Positions 24,960 through 36,739 of a DNA stretch of 64,000 nucleotides are shown here, piece by piece. The notes beneath the pieces were generated by a model. It was not told the origin of the DNA and did no database searches. It was given only the letters and a program-made list of their open reading frames with translations. The stretch spans positions 17,485,106 to 17,549,105 of the forward strand of contig OX424560.1 in NCBI GenBank assembly GCA_949152475.1, written 5' to 3'. This DNA is from Terebella lapidaria (Eukaryota > Annelida > Polychaeta > Terebellida > Terebellidae). The position numbers and the translations under genes were made by a program. Position 1 is the first letter of the stretch; every line of letters starts with the position of its first letter.

Positions 24960-25165
24960 GTCACATCTGTTTACAATTGACGAAAACCGTTTTCATATTT
25001 GTGGTTGAAATATTTTTTGTGGGTGGATTTTTTTCCACATTTGTGGGTGGAGGTTTTCACATTTGTGGGTAAATGGCAAAACCTGTTTTCACATTTGTGG
25101 GTGTATATTTTATATTAGTGGTTGATTTACAAAATTTGGTTTCACTTTTGTAGGTTCAACAAATC
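24960..25165 (+). repeat. Minisatellite-like 'CACATTTGTGGGTG' cluster (unit A)
   Basis: TTTTCACATTTGTGGGTG and degenerate forms occur about six times at irregular 20-40 bp spacing. The same cluster is at 52960-53165 and, shorter, at 48775-48870. Confidence 0.7.
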
Positions 25166-25339
25166 CTCACTATAACGTATTCGACAAATGTTTGCTTGAA
25201 CAAAATATCATTGACAAGGTCTAATCAAACAAATGGGGTTGGGTTTTGTTACATCTGCTGTTTTTTCCTACCATTTCTGCCCTCTTCACATTGTTATATA
25301 CTAATGAAGATTTTCAATACATGACAATGTCTTTGCATT

Positions 25340-25460
25340 ACATGCAAGTCTCCAACTCCCAAATACGCACAAACATCTGGATGCTTAGTGGCTTCTTTAC
25401 GAGCTTCGAATTGGCTTAAATAATCGAATGCGAACACACGATTTCCGCATTGTGAATTCG
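25340..25460 (-). repeat. Palindromic-core repeat, second type (unit A)
   Basis: This minus-orientation copy has a longer left part (CATCTGGATGCTTAGTGGCT, TTCTTTACGAGCTT). On the minus strand a frame runs through it (QCGNRVFAF, then ARKEATKHPDVCAYLG) and the same frame is open at 53339-53521. No known domain is recognised. Confidence 0.55.
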
Positions 25461-26799
25461 ATGCTTGAAATCGGGAGTGCAGCGCAGACGTCCCCGTTGA
25501 ATTCATACGCCACATACTGTGATATCGACAAATGCAGTACTATACAAAAACCGTTTTTCACTTCACACAAGTCATGCAGGTTTCATTGCTACGTTCGAGG
25601 TTCGAGGTTCTGTAGCAAAAAATTCGAATCGTCGCCCCCTTAAAGCTACTGTCTTCGAACCAGTCAATATTTTTTGAAAACTATATTTCATATTAAACAT
25701 ACTAAATTGACTGAAAGAGACATACTCACATCAAACGTAATGACTATAACCAGTCCTCTGGGAAATTTTGCTCATTTGATCCATCACACGCAGATGTAAG
25801 CAAAGCATAGAAGTGCGAGATAGACTGACAATTCCACGTACATCATGGTATATCACTGATTATTTTATCATAACTGCATTATATATGCACATACAAACTG
25901 GAAAATGTACTCGATGTGGACTTTTGAGCGTGATTCGGGCATTTGTATACATTAGGGTTTGATGGATACACTTTCGTTTGTTTATGCACAAAAACGGTAC
26001 AAAATGTGTGATAATACGAATGAAAAGAGAACTCGGACAATTGTAATGGTCAAAATCATTGAGCACACCTTTTGTTATCTTGCATTAGATGTGTTGCAGA
26101 AAAATTTATTTTTGAAAAAAAATATTGCATACATTCGAAGGCAGTAGCTTTAATGTTGAAACTGGTGTTTCACAAGCCTCTCAGTGGCTAATCAGGTGGA
26201 TTGATGTCATGGTACATATGTCAAGATGCCATTTCAGATAATTTCGGGAGCTAAGTATTTCATTAGCTACTGTCTGCCCTGTAGTTAAATATTGTTTCCG
26301 ATTCATCGACTTTGATGAGAAACCACTACACAAGGGTATGACTGACTCCCTGAAACATTACACAGTTCATTAGTATTCCAACTAATAAATATAGAGAAAG
26401 TTATTTATTGTGTCAAAAACTGTAATACCCACAACTTGTTGCTTCCTGATTATCCTCATCATATATCTCAATATATTGAGCTCTTTTTGTCATTTTTTTT
26501 TGTCGTGATTTTTCTCATTATATCGTGACACGAATCTGGTAATATCGGGTTGGTTAACTCATAATATTGAGAGATCTTTTTAGTCTACTGTATTTAGGGT
26601 TTGGGGTAGACATTTGGGTGTCAAAGCTGAATTTTTGCACAGTGACTCTGGAGACCATATAGATAACCCACAAAAAAGTACCCATCAATCCCATGGGGGG
26701 TTTTCCCAAAAATCCAAGATGGCCGCCATTTATACGCAAAATAGCTTAGAATTGAACTAGCGAGTTATCTACTGCACTTACGTTGGTGATTTTAGTGTC

Positions 26800-27560
26800 T
26801 ATCCCCATGTTTTCTGGCCCAAGGAATCCGATGATGATATTGCTGAGTCTCTGTGACGGTTGGTTGTTTCAAAATCCAATATGGCTGCCACGAAAACCCG
26901 GGAAATTCGTAAAATCACGTTTCCAGCTATATTTCAGCTGCTATGACAAATAGAGGCAAAATTTGGGTGTCTACTCCCACGTTTTCTGACCCAAGGAATC
27001 CAATGGTGATAATGCTGGGTCTGTGTGACTGTTGGTTGTTTCAAAATCCAAAATCGCTGCCACAAAATCCCGGAAAAATTGTAAAATCACGTTTGCAGCT
27101 ATATTTCAGCTGCTATGGCAGATAGAAGCGAATTTTTGGTGTCTACCCCCACGTTTTCTGACCTAAGGACTCCAATGGTAATAACACTGAGTCTATGTGA
27201 ATGTTGGTTGTTTCAAAATCCAAACTGGCTGCCACAAAAACCCGGAAAAATTCGTAATATTACGTTTGCAGCTATATTTCAGCTGCTATGGCAGGTATAA
27301 GCAAAAATGTTGGTGTCTACACCCACGTTTTCTTACCTAATGAATCCAATGGTGATAATGCTGAGTCTATGTGACTGTTGGTTGTTTCAAAATCCAAAAT
27401 GGCCACAACAAAACCCCGGGGAATATAGCTATATTCCAGCTTCTATGGCAGATTGAAGCAACAGTTTGGTGTCTACCCCCAAGGACCCAAGGAATTCAGT
27501 GGTGATAAAGCCGTGTCTCTGTAACTGTTGGTTGCCTCAGAAATAAATATGGCTGCCATC
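26800..27560 (+). repeat. ~173-bp tandem repeats, left arm of the foldback element
   Basis: Units begin at CACGTTTTCTGACC-like boxes near 26805, 26979, 27151 and 27324, with a degenerate fifth near 27485. Each has TGTGACTGTTGGTTGTTTCA, a GCTGCCACAAAA.CCCGG box and AGCTATATTTCAGCTGCTAT. Confidence 0.8.
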
Positions 27561-28039
27561 AAAATCTGTGAAAAAAATGTGCAAACCCTGTTTCGACTAT
27601 ATATCAGCTTCTGTGGCAAATAAAAGATTTTGGTGTTTATATTTATGTTTTACCCAGTGAAAGGAGTAATAGCACCAGTGGACCCATATCCAACTAACAA
27701 GTTAAAAATGCCACATAATCTCTGTAAACTCAAAGTTTAGAACCAACACAGACATTGGCTTACTACAAGTCATTGATGTGACATAATGACAATCACAGTC
27801 ATTAATTCCGAATTGCAGGAATGTGGAGGGACTGCATCTTAGCAGAGCCATTTTCTCAAGACAGACAACTCAGTTTTTCATGACTGAGAGTAGCAATCAT
27901 CTGTTCGGTAGTAGTTTGGAATAAGTGTACAATTTTGATGAATAATTGCCTGTCACGATGCAATTTTTTTTTTTTATTTACAAAGTGGCTTCGTTTTGAA
28001 TGACAGCCACAGTTGCGTGAATCGTGCCTGCTCAGCACA

Positions 28040-28252
28040 ACAAAGAGTTTTGACGATCCCTTGTCATATCCACAAACAGGAAGAGTAGATTATGCAGATG
28101 CTGTGGCCGGAGAGAGGTTGATGCTAATTCACGAGAGGCAAAACATGTCAAAAATCTTGAAGGAGCATGCTTACATACAAATCATTGCACAACAAGAACT
28201 CCTCCACAATCTAGCTCAGCTCATCCACATCCACAGCTCTCACCCACAATGA
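28040..28252 (+). CDS. Unrecognised open frame in the middle of the foldback element
   Basis: A frame of about 68 residues (starting around FDDPLSYPQTGRVDYADAVA and containing ERLMLIHERQNMSKILKEH) ends at a TGA at 28252. It has protein-like composition and could be a terminal exon (a CTGCTCAG acceptor-like site lies near 28036). It may be a captured host exon or a relic of the element's own gene. I do not recognise it. Confidence 0.22.
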   Translation, partial: TKSFDDPLSYPQTGRVDYADAVAGERLMLIHERQNMSKILKEHAYIQIIAQQELLHNLAQLIHIHSSHPQ

Positions 28253-29084
28253 AACCATAAACATGTGGCTCTGCTGATATCCCTTCAAATTGAGCACAAA
28301 AGTAAAGTGTGTACAAGGGTATATGACTAACGTGACAAATCTGGGTTTCCTCTTATCAATATCCTTGTCTTGAGCAGTAATATCGCAACTTCTCCAGCCT
28401 ACGGCGTCTAAACATGTGTGTCGCAGTTTTCCAGCTTTGCCAGATAGTGCATGCATCTCACCAGGAACTCATAGCCGGAGCACAGGTTTCGACTTCCAAA
28501 CTGCTCAAAAATGATTGTATAAAGTTTAGATTTTAAAGTTTTATGATAGGCATGGTTATAGGTTAGTTAAAACCTCTCACATACATGTACATGTATGATG
28601 GTATATATTTCCCAATCATTGTGATTTTGTGGATATATTTGCATCTAAATTTACAAGTGTGGTTATATATGTCATGTTTAGCTGGCTACGACTTTGTAAG
28701 TGATAGTATCATCTGGATTCTACCACTTACATGTATTTTGATTTGATGAATTGTGTCTGTGGTCTTCGGATATGAATTTATATGTTTGTTGATATATCTA
28801 TTTGTGCTCATTTAGCTAGAAACCTGGTTTTGAGTTTTCGATTGCACTGGAACTTCGATACTACAACGCATCCCAGAGACTATCATCACCATTCCAACAT
28901 GGGTCAGAAAACATGGAGGTGAACACCAAAATCTTGTTTCGATCTTCCAGAGAAGCTTACATAATCGAATTTTAATTATGCGAATTTCACAGGTTTTAAG
29001 GACAGCCATATTGAATTCTGAGGCAAATTTCACCGTTATTGATGACAGCCATTTTGAATTTCGAAGCAATCAACAGTCACAGAT

Positions 29085-29830
29085 TTAGCATTATCACCAT
29101 TGGATTCCTTAGGTCAGAAAATGTGGGAGTAGACACCCAAATTTTGCCTCTATTTGCCACAGCAGCTGAAATATAGATGGAAACGTGATATTACAAATTT
29201 TCCCGGTTTTTGTGGCAGCCATTTTGGATTTTGAAACGACCAACAGCCACACAGACCCAGCATTATCACCATTGGATTCCTTGGGTCAGAAAACGTGGGA
29301 GTAGACACCAAATTTCGCATCTATATGCCACAGCAGCTGAAATATAGATGGATACGTGATATTACGATTTTTCCGGGTTTTTGTGGCAGCCATTTTGGAT
29401 TTTTAAACAACCAACAGTCACACAGATCCAGCATTATCACCATTGGATTCCTTGGGTCAGAAAACGTGGGAGTAGACACCCAAATTTTGCCTTTATTTGC
29501 CATAGCAGCTGAAATATAGATGGAAACGTGATTTTACGATTTTTCCGGGTTTTTGTGGCAGCCATTTTGGATTTTGAAACAACCAACAGCCACACATACC
29601 CAGCATTATCACCATTGGATTTCTTAGGTCAGAAAACGTGGGAGTAGACACCCAAATTTTGCATCTATTTGCCACAGCAGCTGAAATATAGATGGAAACG
29701 TGATATTACGATTTTTCCGGGTTTTTGTGGCAGCCATTTTGGATTTTGAAACAACCAACAGTCACAAAGACTCGGCAATATCACCATCAGATTCCTTTGG
29801 ACAGAAAACATGGGGGTAGACACTAAAATC
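29085..29830 (-). repeat. ~173-bp tandem repeats, right arm of the foldback element
   Basis: GGTCAGAAAACGTGGGAGTA boxes near 29112, 29284, 29456, 29628 and 29800 mark five units, reverse complementary to the left-arm units. Unit-to-unit similarity within this arm is higher than within the left arm. Confidence 0.8.
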
Positions 29831-30830
29831 ACCAACGTAGGTGCAGTACATAACTCGCTAGGTCAATTTTAAGCTATTTCGCGTATAAATGGCGGCCATC
29901 TTGGATTTTTGGGAAAACCCCCCATGGGATTGATGGGGACTTTTTTGTGGGTTATCTATATGGTCTCCAGAATCACTGTGCAAAAATTCAGCTTTGACAC
30001 CCAAATGTCTACCTTATGGGCTTTTTTTACCTAATTTTGGTAGACTATTTGGAGAAACAACAAAACTTAAATACATATGAATACTACGAGAAACGTTTTA
30101 AAATATAACAAGGAATTTAAAATGGGAAAATGTTGTCAAAGTGACCATACAACCTGTTCTTCATCCTTCCCGTGTTTAATGGATCATTCCAACTGGGTTT
30201 AATGGATCATCCAACTCGCATAGCATGACCTTTTAGGACTAAACATATTATTGGTATTTGTTCGGTGCTTGGACTGGTTTATTAATAATATTAATGAGAT
30301 CTCAAGGTCACAATTGATTAAAGGGGAACTCCGGCGAAAAATGATGTCCTGTAAAAATTATATCAAATGAAAGTACATAAAAATAGGTATCTAAAAAAAA
30401 TATAAATCGATTTTTTTACTTCACGGTTGATGAGAGGGCGTAAATTGAAATAATTAATAAATTAAGTGCGGGCCTCAATTTATGTGTACATTTCATGTGC
30501 TAATTGCGTAATATTTCGTACTTTCACTTTCGGTAGATTATGACGTTTTTTGGTATTGATCGACAGAAACATGATGAATCGGTCAGGCCTCGTGAACAGT
30601 TTTATCGATGTGTACTTGTGTCCACTAGTGCTCGCATTATAATTGCACACTCAATATTCGCGAAAGTGGGGTAAATTGAGCACTGATGACCTTGACCGAC
30701 GTGTCGTTTGACAGATTTGCCTCCAAGTTCATCGCTGGAGATAGATTTCAGGATACAACACCGCGAAATCACAGGAAATTGGATTCATATCTCAACTGCT
30801 CAATTTTCATTCTGTTGAATTTGTGTTAGA

Positions 30831-31246
30831 ATGTTCAAGCCTAATTTATTTGATCCTGTGGGAGTAACTAAGAAGCGCAGTGGATCTAAAAGATCAGATT
30901 TGAGTGAGGAAGATCCGGCCGCCGGCGCCGTCGATGATCGCGCACCGCCGGCACAGCCTGAGCCTGAGCCGGAGCTTCCTGATCGTCTTGGGAACACGGA
31001 CTGGTGTATGTGCGGACAGTGCATCCCAATGGCAACAGAGAGGGAGTGTGTGTGCTGCCGGGAGCTGGGTGAAGTGGTGGACCGCCGTAGGACAGACGCC
31101 CAGGGGGTAACATACGACTGTGTTACCCAGAATCCAGCCTTCCACTGGGTGGTTATTTTTCAGGATTCACTGGAAACTGCACTTGTGGGCATGCGTAGAG
31201 CAGTTTCCAGACGTCCACTGCTACCAGGAGCAGACATCCCCAGCAG
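30831..31246 (+). CDS. P2X7 ballast-domain-like protein, exon 1
   Basis: This is exon 1 of a predicted 198-residue soluble protein related to the cytosolic C-terminal 'ballast' domain of P2X7 receptors, which in vertebrates binds zinc and guanine nucleotide. Start is the ATG at 30831. Residues 1-55 are a low-complexity, acidic/Pro-rich leader. The signature begins at Trp58: Cys59, Cys61, Cys64, then PMATERECVCC with Cys73, Cys75, Cys76, and Cys97 in YDCVTQNPAF. The exon ends in phase 2 at a GTAGCT donor (31247). The exon is strikingly CG-richer than its surroundings. There is no P2X channel part (no transmembrane segments or ATP-binding ectodomain), so it is a stand-alone ballast protein encoded inside a transposon. 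Function is unknown. Confidence 0.8.
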
Positions 31247-31340
31247 GTAGCTAAATTCATTGATGTGTGTCATAATAAATAATATTATAATACATGTAAG
31301 TCTAGATAGTCAGTGATCTGGAGATGCTATGGAGTATGGT

Positions 31341-34300
31341 CAAAGATTTTCTATACCAAGATAGCCAACTCACGTCATTACGTGCGACCAGTTGAACAGT
31401 GGCGCCACACGACGGAATCTCTGTAAAAATGACGTTTTGGTGGAAATGGGCGCACGATTTCTAGCCCGACATGCAGCATTCAAATGCGGATTGCGAAAAT
31501 TTTACCGCAGTGACCCCCACATTTTATTTCATTTATTACATGTGTACAATCCAGTAGACATGCAGACTAAATTTTGGAAGTTTCTACCGTATGGATTTTT
31601 TTCTGGGGCTGTTAATTCATTTTGAAGTGAATAATATTGCGGATTTCGAAGGCTAGCTAAATTTCGTTCAGAAGTGTTTTGCAACAAATCCAACTCGACG
31701 ACCCTCATTTTTTAATCAACGATTTCAATCTACACATATCACGTGATAATCAGACAAATTTGGAAAGAAATCTGATGAACACATTTTTACCGGTGGGTGA
31801 TAATTCATCAACCATCTGGAAATATTATACGATTATTGCATGATAAATCCAGCGTGACGGAATAGCGTCCATGTGAGGGCATGGGTTGTGCAGAATTTTT
31901 CAACTCAACCATATATTTTATTATAACAGTGTCATCTATATACTCTCCTGAACATGCTTGCAAATTTTCATGTCAGTTCGTCCAAGAATGGGCGTGTTGC
32001 AAACATTTGTTTGTGTCCTCTCATCGTGAGACTTCGTTTCAAAATGTCGCGGCAATGTCAACGAAAAACTATTAAACCGATGCCCGAACGTACTTGTTTC
32101 AGTCCAGGATTGTGACAAAACCAACGCGACGACCCCCACTTTTTATTTGATTTTCTTAACAAGGATGAGAATGAATAATAATTTGTGAAATATTAATAAA
32201 TTCTATGGGTTAGAAATGTGGCAAAGTACCTTTTGTACTTATATCGAAAGTCAGAAGTGAAACGTCATATTTCATTTGTATTCAGTATCTTGTGCCTGAA
32301 ACTTATAGATATATTTCTGACAAATTGTAGGATGGAACACGTTTTCAATACTGTATGTATGACAACAATAAATGTAGATTTAGCACACGGGTGTATTCGG
32401 ATATTGTTGGTTTTTCAAGTGAAGCTGATATGGCGGTGCTACTGTTATCCTATACTGGTACTAAGTTTTCGTTTGTCTTGAAGCATTTTGTTGGGGTGGC
32501 GGAGAAATAAAATTCCCAACATTTCCTCAAGATCCACGGCGGCTTTCTGTTTTCTTTTTTTTTCACTCTAAAATTAATACAAAAAGTGCCCAGAATAACA
32601 TATCAACATTTAGGTAAAATCGCAAAAGCTATTGCAACGCAGTTTTGTGCCGCGTTCAGATCGTCGGTCACGTTAGTCGACGCCCTTTTTCGCATCGGAC
32701 ATACACGAACTGCGTCCAAGATGTTGACAAGTTCGTCTTGAAAGTCGGTGACATGTACACGGTGATACAGGAAAAGCTTACTCCTCAACCTCCTCAACAG
32801 TCCAATATCAGACGAGAAAGCTCTGACCTTGCTCGCATTCAGTCCATGGCTGAATTTAGTGATAATAAGCAGAACTATATCTTCTATGTCGCTGCATGGA
32901 TACTTGACAAATCACGGCATCATCGGACTGTGAATCCTCCAACTATGAAGCATGCAATTCACGCACACTAGATCGGTGAAAACTGGAAACGCTAATAAAT
33001 TTATGTTCATTGATAACAAACAGTACAGTGTCGTCAAGAAGGTGACTGAACACATGGATTGATGGAAAGCAGATTCGGAAACGTGAAGGAGCGAATCGAA
33101 CATGGCGGGCGTAGGCCTATCATGAGAAAAAACCCTTCCCTATGAGTTAATCCGAAATAGGCCTAGTGACGGCATCCCAGTGTTGCTTGCCCTGAACATT
33201 CAGAACAAAAGTCGCCTATTTGCCAACCTAAACCTGCACGCCTAATTGCCAACCTAAATCTGCATCATTACATCATTGCTTTTTGAATATGGTTTGAATA
33301 TACTGAGTAGCATGCTGACTGGCTAAATGAATATAAGAGACAGCATTGGCCTATAGTGTATGAATGCAAATTTAATGATACAACACTATTTTATTCATAT
33401 TTGTAAGTGCATGAGCGTGCGTGTGTGAATAGGAGCGTGCACATGTGCTAACCAAAAGATATATTAGTGCGATACTCTTATTTATAAGTTATATATAGCC
33501 TGGAATCTGGCTTGACTTGAATTCATAGTTATGTCGAATGTTAGGCCTACTATATGAATGAATGTGTTCAAGTGATGTACAGTCATGATATATCCCGTTC
33601 CATATTTTCACAGCGATGACAATTCTATTGAAAACATTAAGTTGATTGTGTTACTCAGTAAATTGTAACATGTAATTCACTTCTTTTCACATAGGCCTAT
33701 AGGCCTACTGGTATTTAAAATATGGTAAAACAATTTATAAATCGGTAATGCTCACAAAAACCCTATAAATTACATTCCAGGTGTCATAACTGCATTTGAT
33801 AATACGAAGTTATCGTTCCGATAGTTTAGAAATACCAGATATGGATATAGGCCTAGTAAATATTTCAGAGTGTCATTTTATTGGAATTGAAACGGAGTTG
33901 TAGGCTATTTGTAGGCACATTGAACATAACTCGAAATTTCCCATTTGATATCGGAAGTGAACCAGCGGTTGCAGACAATTTTGGCATGTTGTATTGCAAG
34001 AAGCCTACACCGGGTGATAACATTAGGTCTGAGCAAGCATAGCATTGACTGTACATGTCTGCTATTATTATAATGACAATTCTCGAGTGTAGCGTCAAGT
34101 TCTGTTGCGATTTTCCGTGATATATTCGCCTGATCGTGAAACCGACAAAACACAGATTGTCCTGGCACGCCACATTTACCTGTAGAATATTCCCATCCGG
34201 TAAATAAAATAGTTCAGATACTCACATACGTACACCTATTGTTGGGTAATGAGATATCAATTTAGATTCCATTCAGTGTCCGTTACAGAGACCCCGCTAG

Positions 34301-34370
34301 ATGGCGTTTACGTCATTATGTCGCAATACGTTATAACGTGAGTTGGCTATCTTGGTATAGAAAATCTTTG
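31341..34370. mobile_element. 3.0 kb DNA transposon inside the ballast-gene intron
   Basis: It is flanked by the 7-bp direct repeat GTATGGT (31334-31340 and 34371-34377). Its ends are perfect inverted repeats of 35 bp beginning CAAAGATTTTCTATACCAAG. No transposase frame was recognised. A CG-richer islet with a short open minus frame lies at 32603-32800. Motifs 'GACCCCCAC' plus TTTTTATT recur at 31511, 31698 and 32121. CA.AG-type ends are reminiscent of hAT or P elements, but both normally duplicate 8 bp, so the superfamily is left open. Apparently recent and non-autonomous. Confidence 0.75.
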
Positions 34371-34394
34371 GTATGGTGTAATCTAGCCATAAAA

Positions 34395-34418
34395 TACAGC
34401 CGCTTCAGAGCGGCTGTA
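34395..34418. other. Perfect 10-bp hairpin
   Basis: TACAGCCGCT pairs perfectly with AGCGGCTGTA around the tetraloop TCAG, 20 bases outside the right target duplication of the nested transposon. It is CG-rich in AT-rich surroundings. Confidence 0.6.
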
Positions 34419-35643
34419 AACCAATGTGCCTTTTTATTAGAAACGACTTTTTGAAACATCAAAACAAGTATGAAAATCACCGGGGGACATCATCTAACAC
34501 ATGTAGTTTGGATCTAAAATAACTCACCTTACTGCATATAAATACAAAATTTTACATCTTGAGTGCAGAGTCGTTTTATCCAGAGTTTTTGAGACAAATG
34601 TCTTCATTTTCAGTCATGATTATCGATCCCCATTTTGAGTTTCCCACCCGACCATCATATTACGTTTATGACGTTTTCTATTGCATTGTCTATGCATACA
34701 GTATTTTTGTGACGTTGGTCTCAATCTCTGTTTATCGTCAAGATCACAGAGATTGCATTCAATCTAGGTGTAATCGTATGACTGGAATCTCTGGATTATT
34801 TATTCTCTATCCAATTTCTATCCATCTGTACCGTAGGCCTAATGTAGATTCAGAACCCAACTGTTTATCACGATAAATCCTTTTTATACAGGTAGAGTCT
34901 ACTAGTATATTTCCAGTTACCCGATACAGCTAATTTTTTTTTTAATTTTGCCACAAGTGTAGATCTAGTTATCGAACAATTGTTGTGAAATCAACTCGAT
35001 CATACTGCGTGTATCAAATGTCCATATCAACATCATTATAACTACTGATTGTACTTTAAAGAAAAATTTTGTTTAGCCTGAAAATTTCAATGTGACATAG
35101 TTAGAGTGCATCTTGAAATATGGCCCATCCCCAGAGTTTTGTTTGATGCATGACATACTAGTAATTTGTAGATCTACATATAGACCGGTGTGTACCAAAT
35201 CTAGTGATGTATATCACTAGTATAATGTACTAGTATTTCAGATATCTCTCTTATGTATTTATGTGTATTTATAATGGAATCATGTTATTGTGTCATAAGA
35301 TAGTACTAGTATTAATTATCAGTGAAGAATTAATTGCCTACCAGTAATTTTTGGATCATATCATTAACATTGATAACATCACTGTAGTACAGTGGTGTGT
35401 ACTAAAGTACTTAGCAGAAGATGATTCAGTAGATTAATTTTACGATACATATTTTCTAGAGGCTAGAACTGAAAAAAAAAAACCAAATTTTATTTGTCAG
35501 CTGATTTTGAAATAAAAAATCTTTTATTTGTGCATCATTCATTTGTTTGTTCGTGCATTTCGAGCGAATTATTAATGACAATACCACGAAAGTTTAACAT
35601 ATCACAAATTCATGAACATAAGTTTCAATTTTTTTTCTTTCAG

Positions 35644-35824
35644 ACTGTATCGTCTCGTCGCCTACCAGCAGTTCACACACTGGACTCACGGTTACCTTGG
35701 GAAGCACAACAGACGGGTCATCCCTGCATGTGTCGTGAGACGGATCAGGGAGGCATATCCTGAGCCAGATGGACAGTATGTTGGCTTCCTGGAAGCTGAG
35801 GAGGATATGCCATGGCCCGTTTGA
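35644..35824 (+). CDS. P2X7 ballast-domain-like protein, exon 2
   Basis: This last exon starts after a strong polypyrimidine tract and CAG acceptor (35643). It enters in phase 2 to complete Arg139, and ends at the TGA 35822-35824. It gives residues 139-198: [18 protein letters not shown], then [17 protein letters not shown] with Cys168 and DGQYVGF. These match in order the second half of the P2X7 ballast domain (the AYR.F..W, LPSCC..IR..FP and GQY.GF elements). The tail is short and acidic. The phase and domain fit make the two-exon model firm even though the intron is 4.4 kb and contains a transposon. Zinc binding by the cysteine cluster is inferred from the family. Confidence 0.82.
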
Positions 35825-36739
35825 ACTCTGCTCATACATCTATCCCGTGTTCCAAGGCTTTTCAGTGTAAAATGTAATTCACTGATGTTCATGTTATCAA
35901 TTTTGATGATGCAATACGATACTTTGTATAATGAAATTATTGTCATTCATCTGCTAAGTTACCATGTTTGTAGCTTGTATGTATAGCAGATGTATATTTC
36001 TTTAGTCTGATTGATTACTTGCAGACATATACTAATGTACATGACTGTACATGACTGCACGTTTTCAATATATATATTCTTAGTTACTCCCACAGCCGTA
36101 TTTAGATAATTTTGTGAAAAATTTGAAACTCATGTAGATAATGCTGGTTATATTAGTAACAGTATCTTTTGAAATTGTTCACAATACTACTACTCAGTAA
36201 GAATGCGACAAACTGTGAATGCATGAATGTTAATTAGTTTTACAATAATAATTTGTTAATAACAGTCATGCTGTTAATGGTGTATAATTAGTTACTAGTA
36301 CTCTTTCTGCCATATTTTTATGTGGCCACAAGTATTAAGCATGGGCACTGATCACTGTAACCGGTTTAAAACTAAAAAGTGTGAAATTTGTTTTGCCTAT
36401 TGAGTTTAAGAAAGTGTTTGAAACTCAAGAGTGTACATGATTTTAATAACCAGCCTGCTAATAGCAATACATGTAATCAATTTTCATTGATAAGAACAAA
36501 CATATTGTGACACATGTGCACATTGTCTCATTTTGATATAGTTGTATGTAAACAAAATGAAATGTACAAAGCTGAAATGAATTTCACTCCATTAAATTTT
36601 ATTGGTGCATTAGTTTACATATATACTGGGACATAATTGTCACCACAATTTGTATTTGTATGTTTGTTCATATTAACTACTATATTACATAATATATAGA
36701 TATACTAGTATTTGTTACTCTGATTGCTGGTAGTGCATT
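35825..36739. other. Intergenic stretch between convergent genes, left part
   Basis: This AT-rich sequence downstream of the ballast gene contains no gene. An RNA 3' end must fall here, but no single polyadenylation site can be chosen. Confidence 0.45.

Larger units (their letters stand above)
26581..30047. mobile_element. Foldback transposon with tandem-repeat arms
   Basis: The ends are TAGTCTAC and GTAGACTA, flanked by TTT on both sides. Each arm is about 1 kb, an inverted copy of the other. Outer parts share GTAGACATTTGGGTGTCAAA, 'GCTGAATTTTTGCACAGTGA' and ATAGATAACCCAC. Inner parts are arrays of a ~173-bp unit. Unit B is continuous at the matching point (54233: GATCTTTTCGAGAAAC), so this is an insertion into unit A. 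The 1.5 kb middle has no recognised transposase. TUs of sea urchins are foldback elements of comparable design, but no relationship is claimed. Confidence 0.8.
31247..35643 (+). other. Intron of the ballast gene
   Basis: GT at 31247 and AG at 35643. Outside the nested transposon (31341-34370) the intron is AT-rich and gene-free. Confidence 0.7.

Noticed and set aside
24960..25165. Regulatory array of CACATTTGTGGGTG boxes
   Set aside because: Irregular spacing and recurrence in every related segment fit a simple minisatellite better than a designed site array.
26943..29675. 60-residue frames repeated in both arms of the foldback element (PTFSDPRNPMVI type)
   Set aside because: They follow the ~173-bp tandem unit, with stops at unit borders; no evidence of translation.
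30800..31145. Pro/Ser/Arg-rich frames antisense to ballast exon 1
   Set aside because: Shadows caused by the CG-rich exon; the plus frame carries the conserved cysteine pattern.
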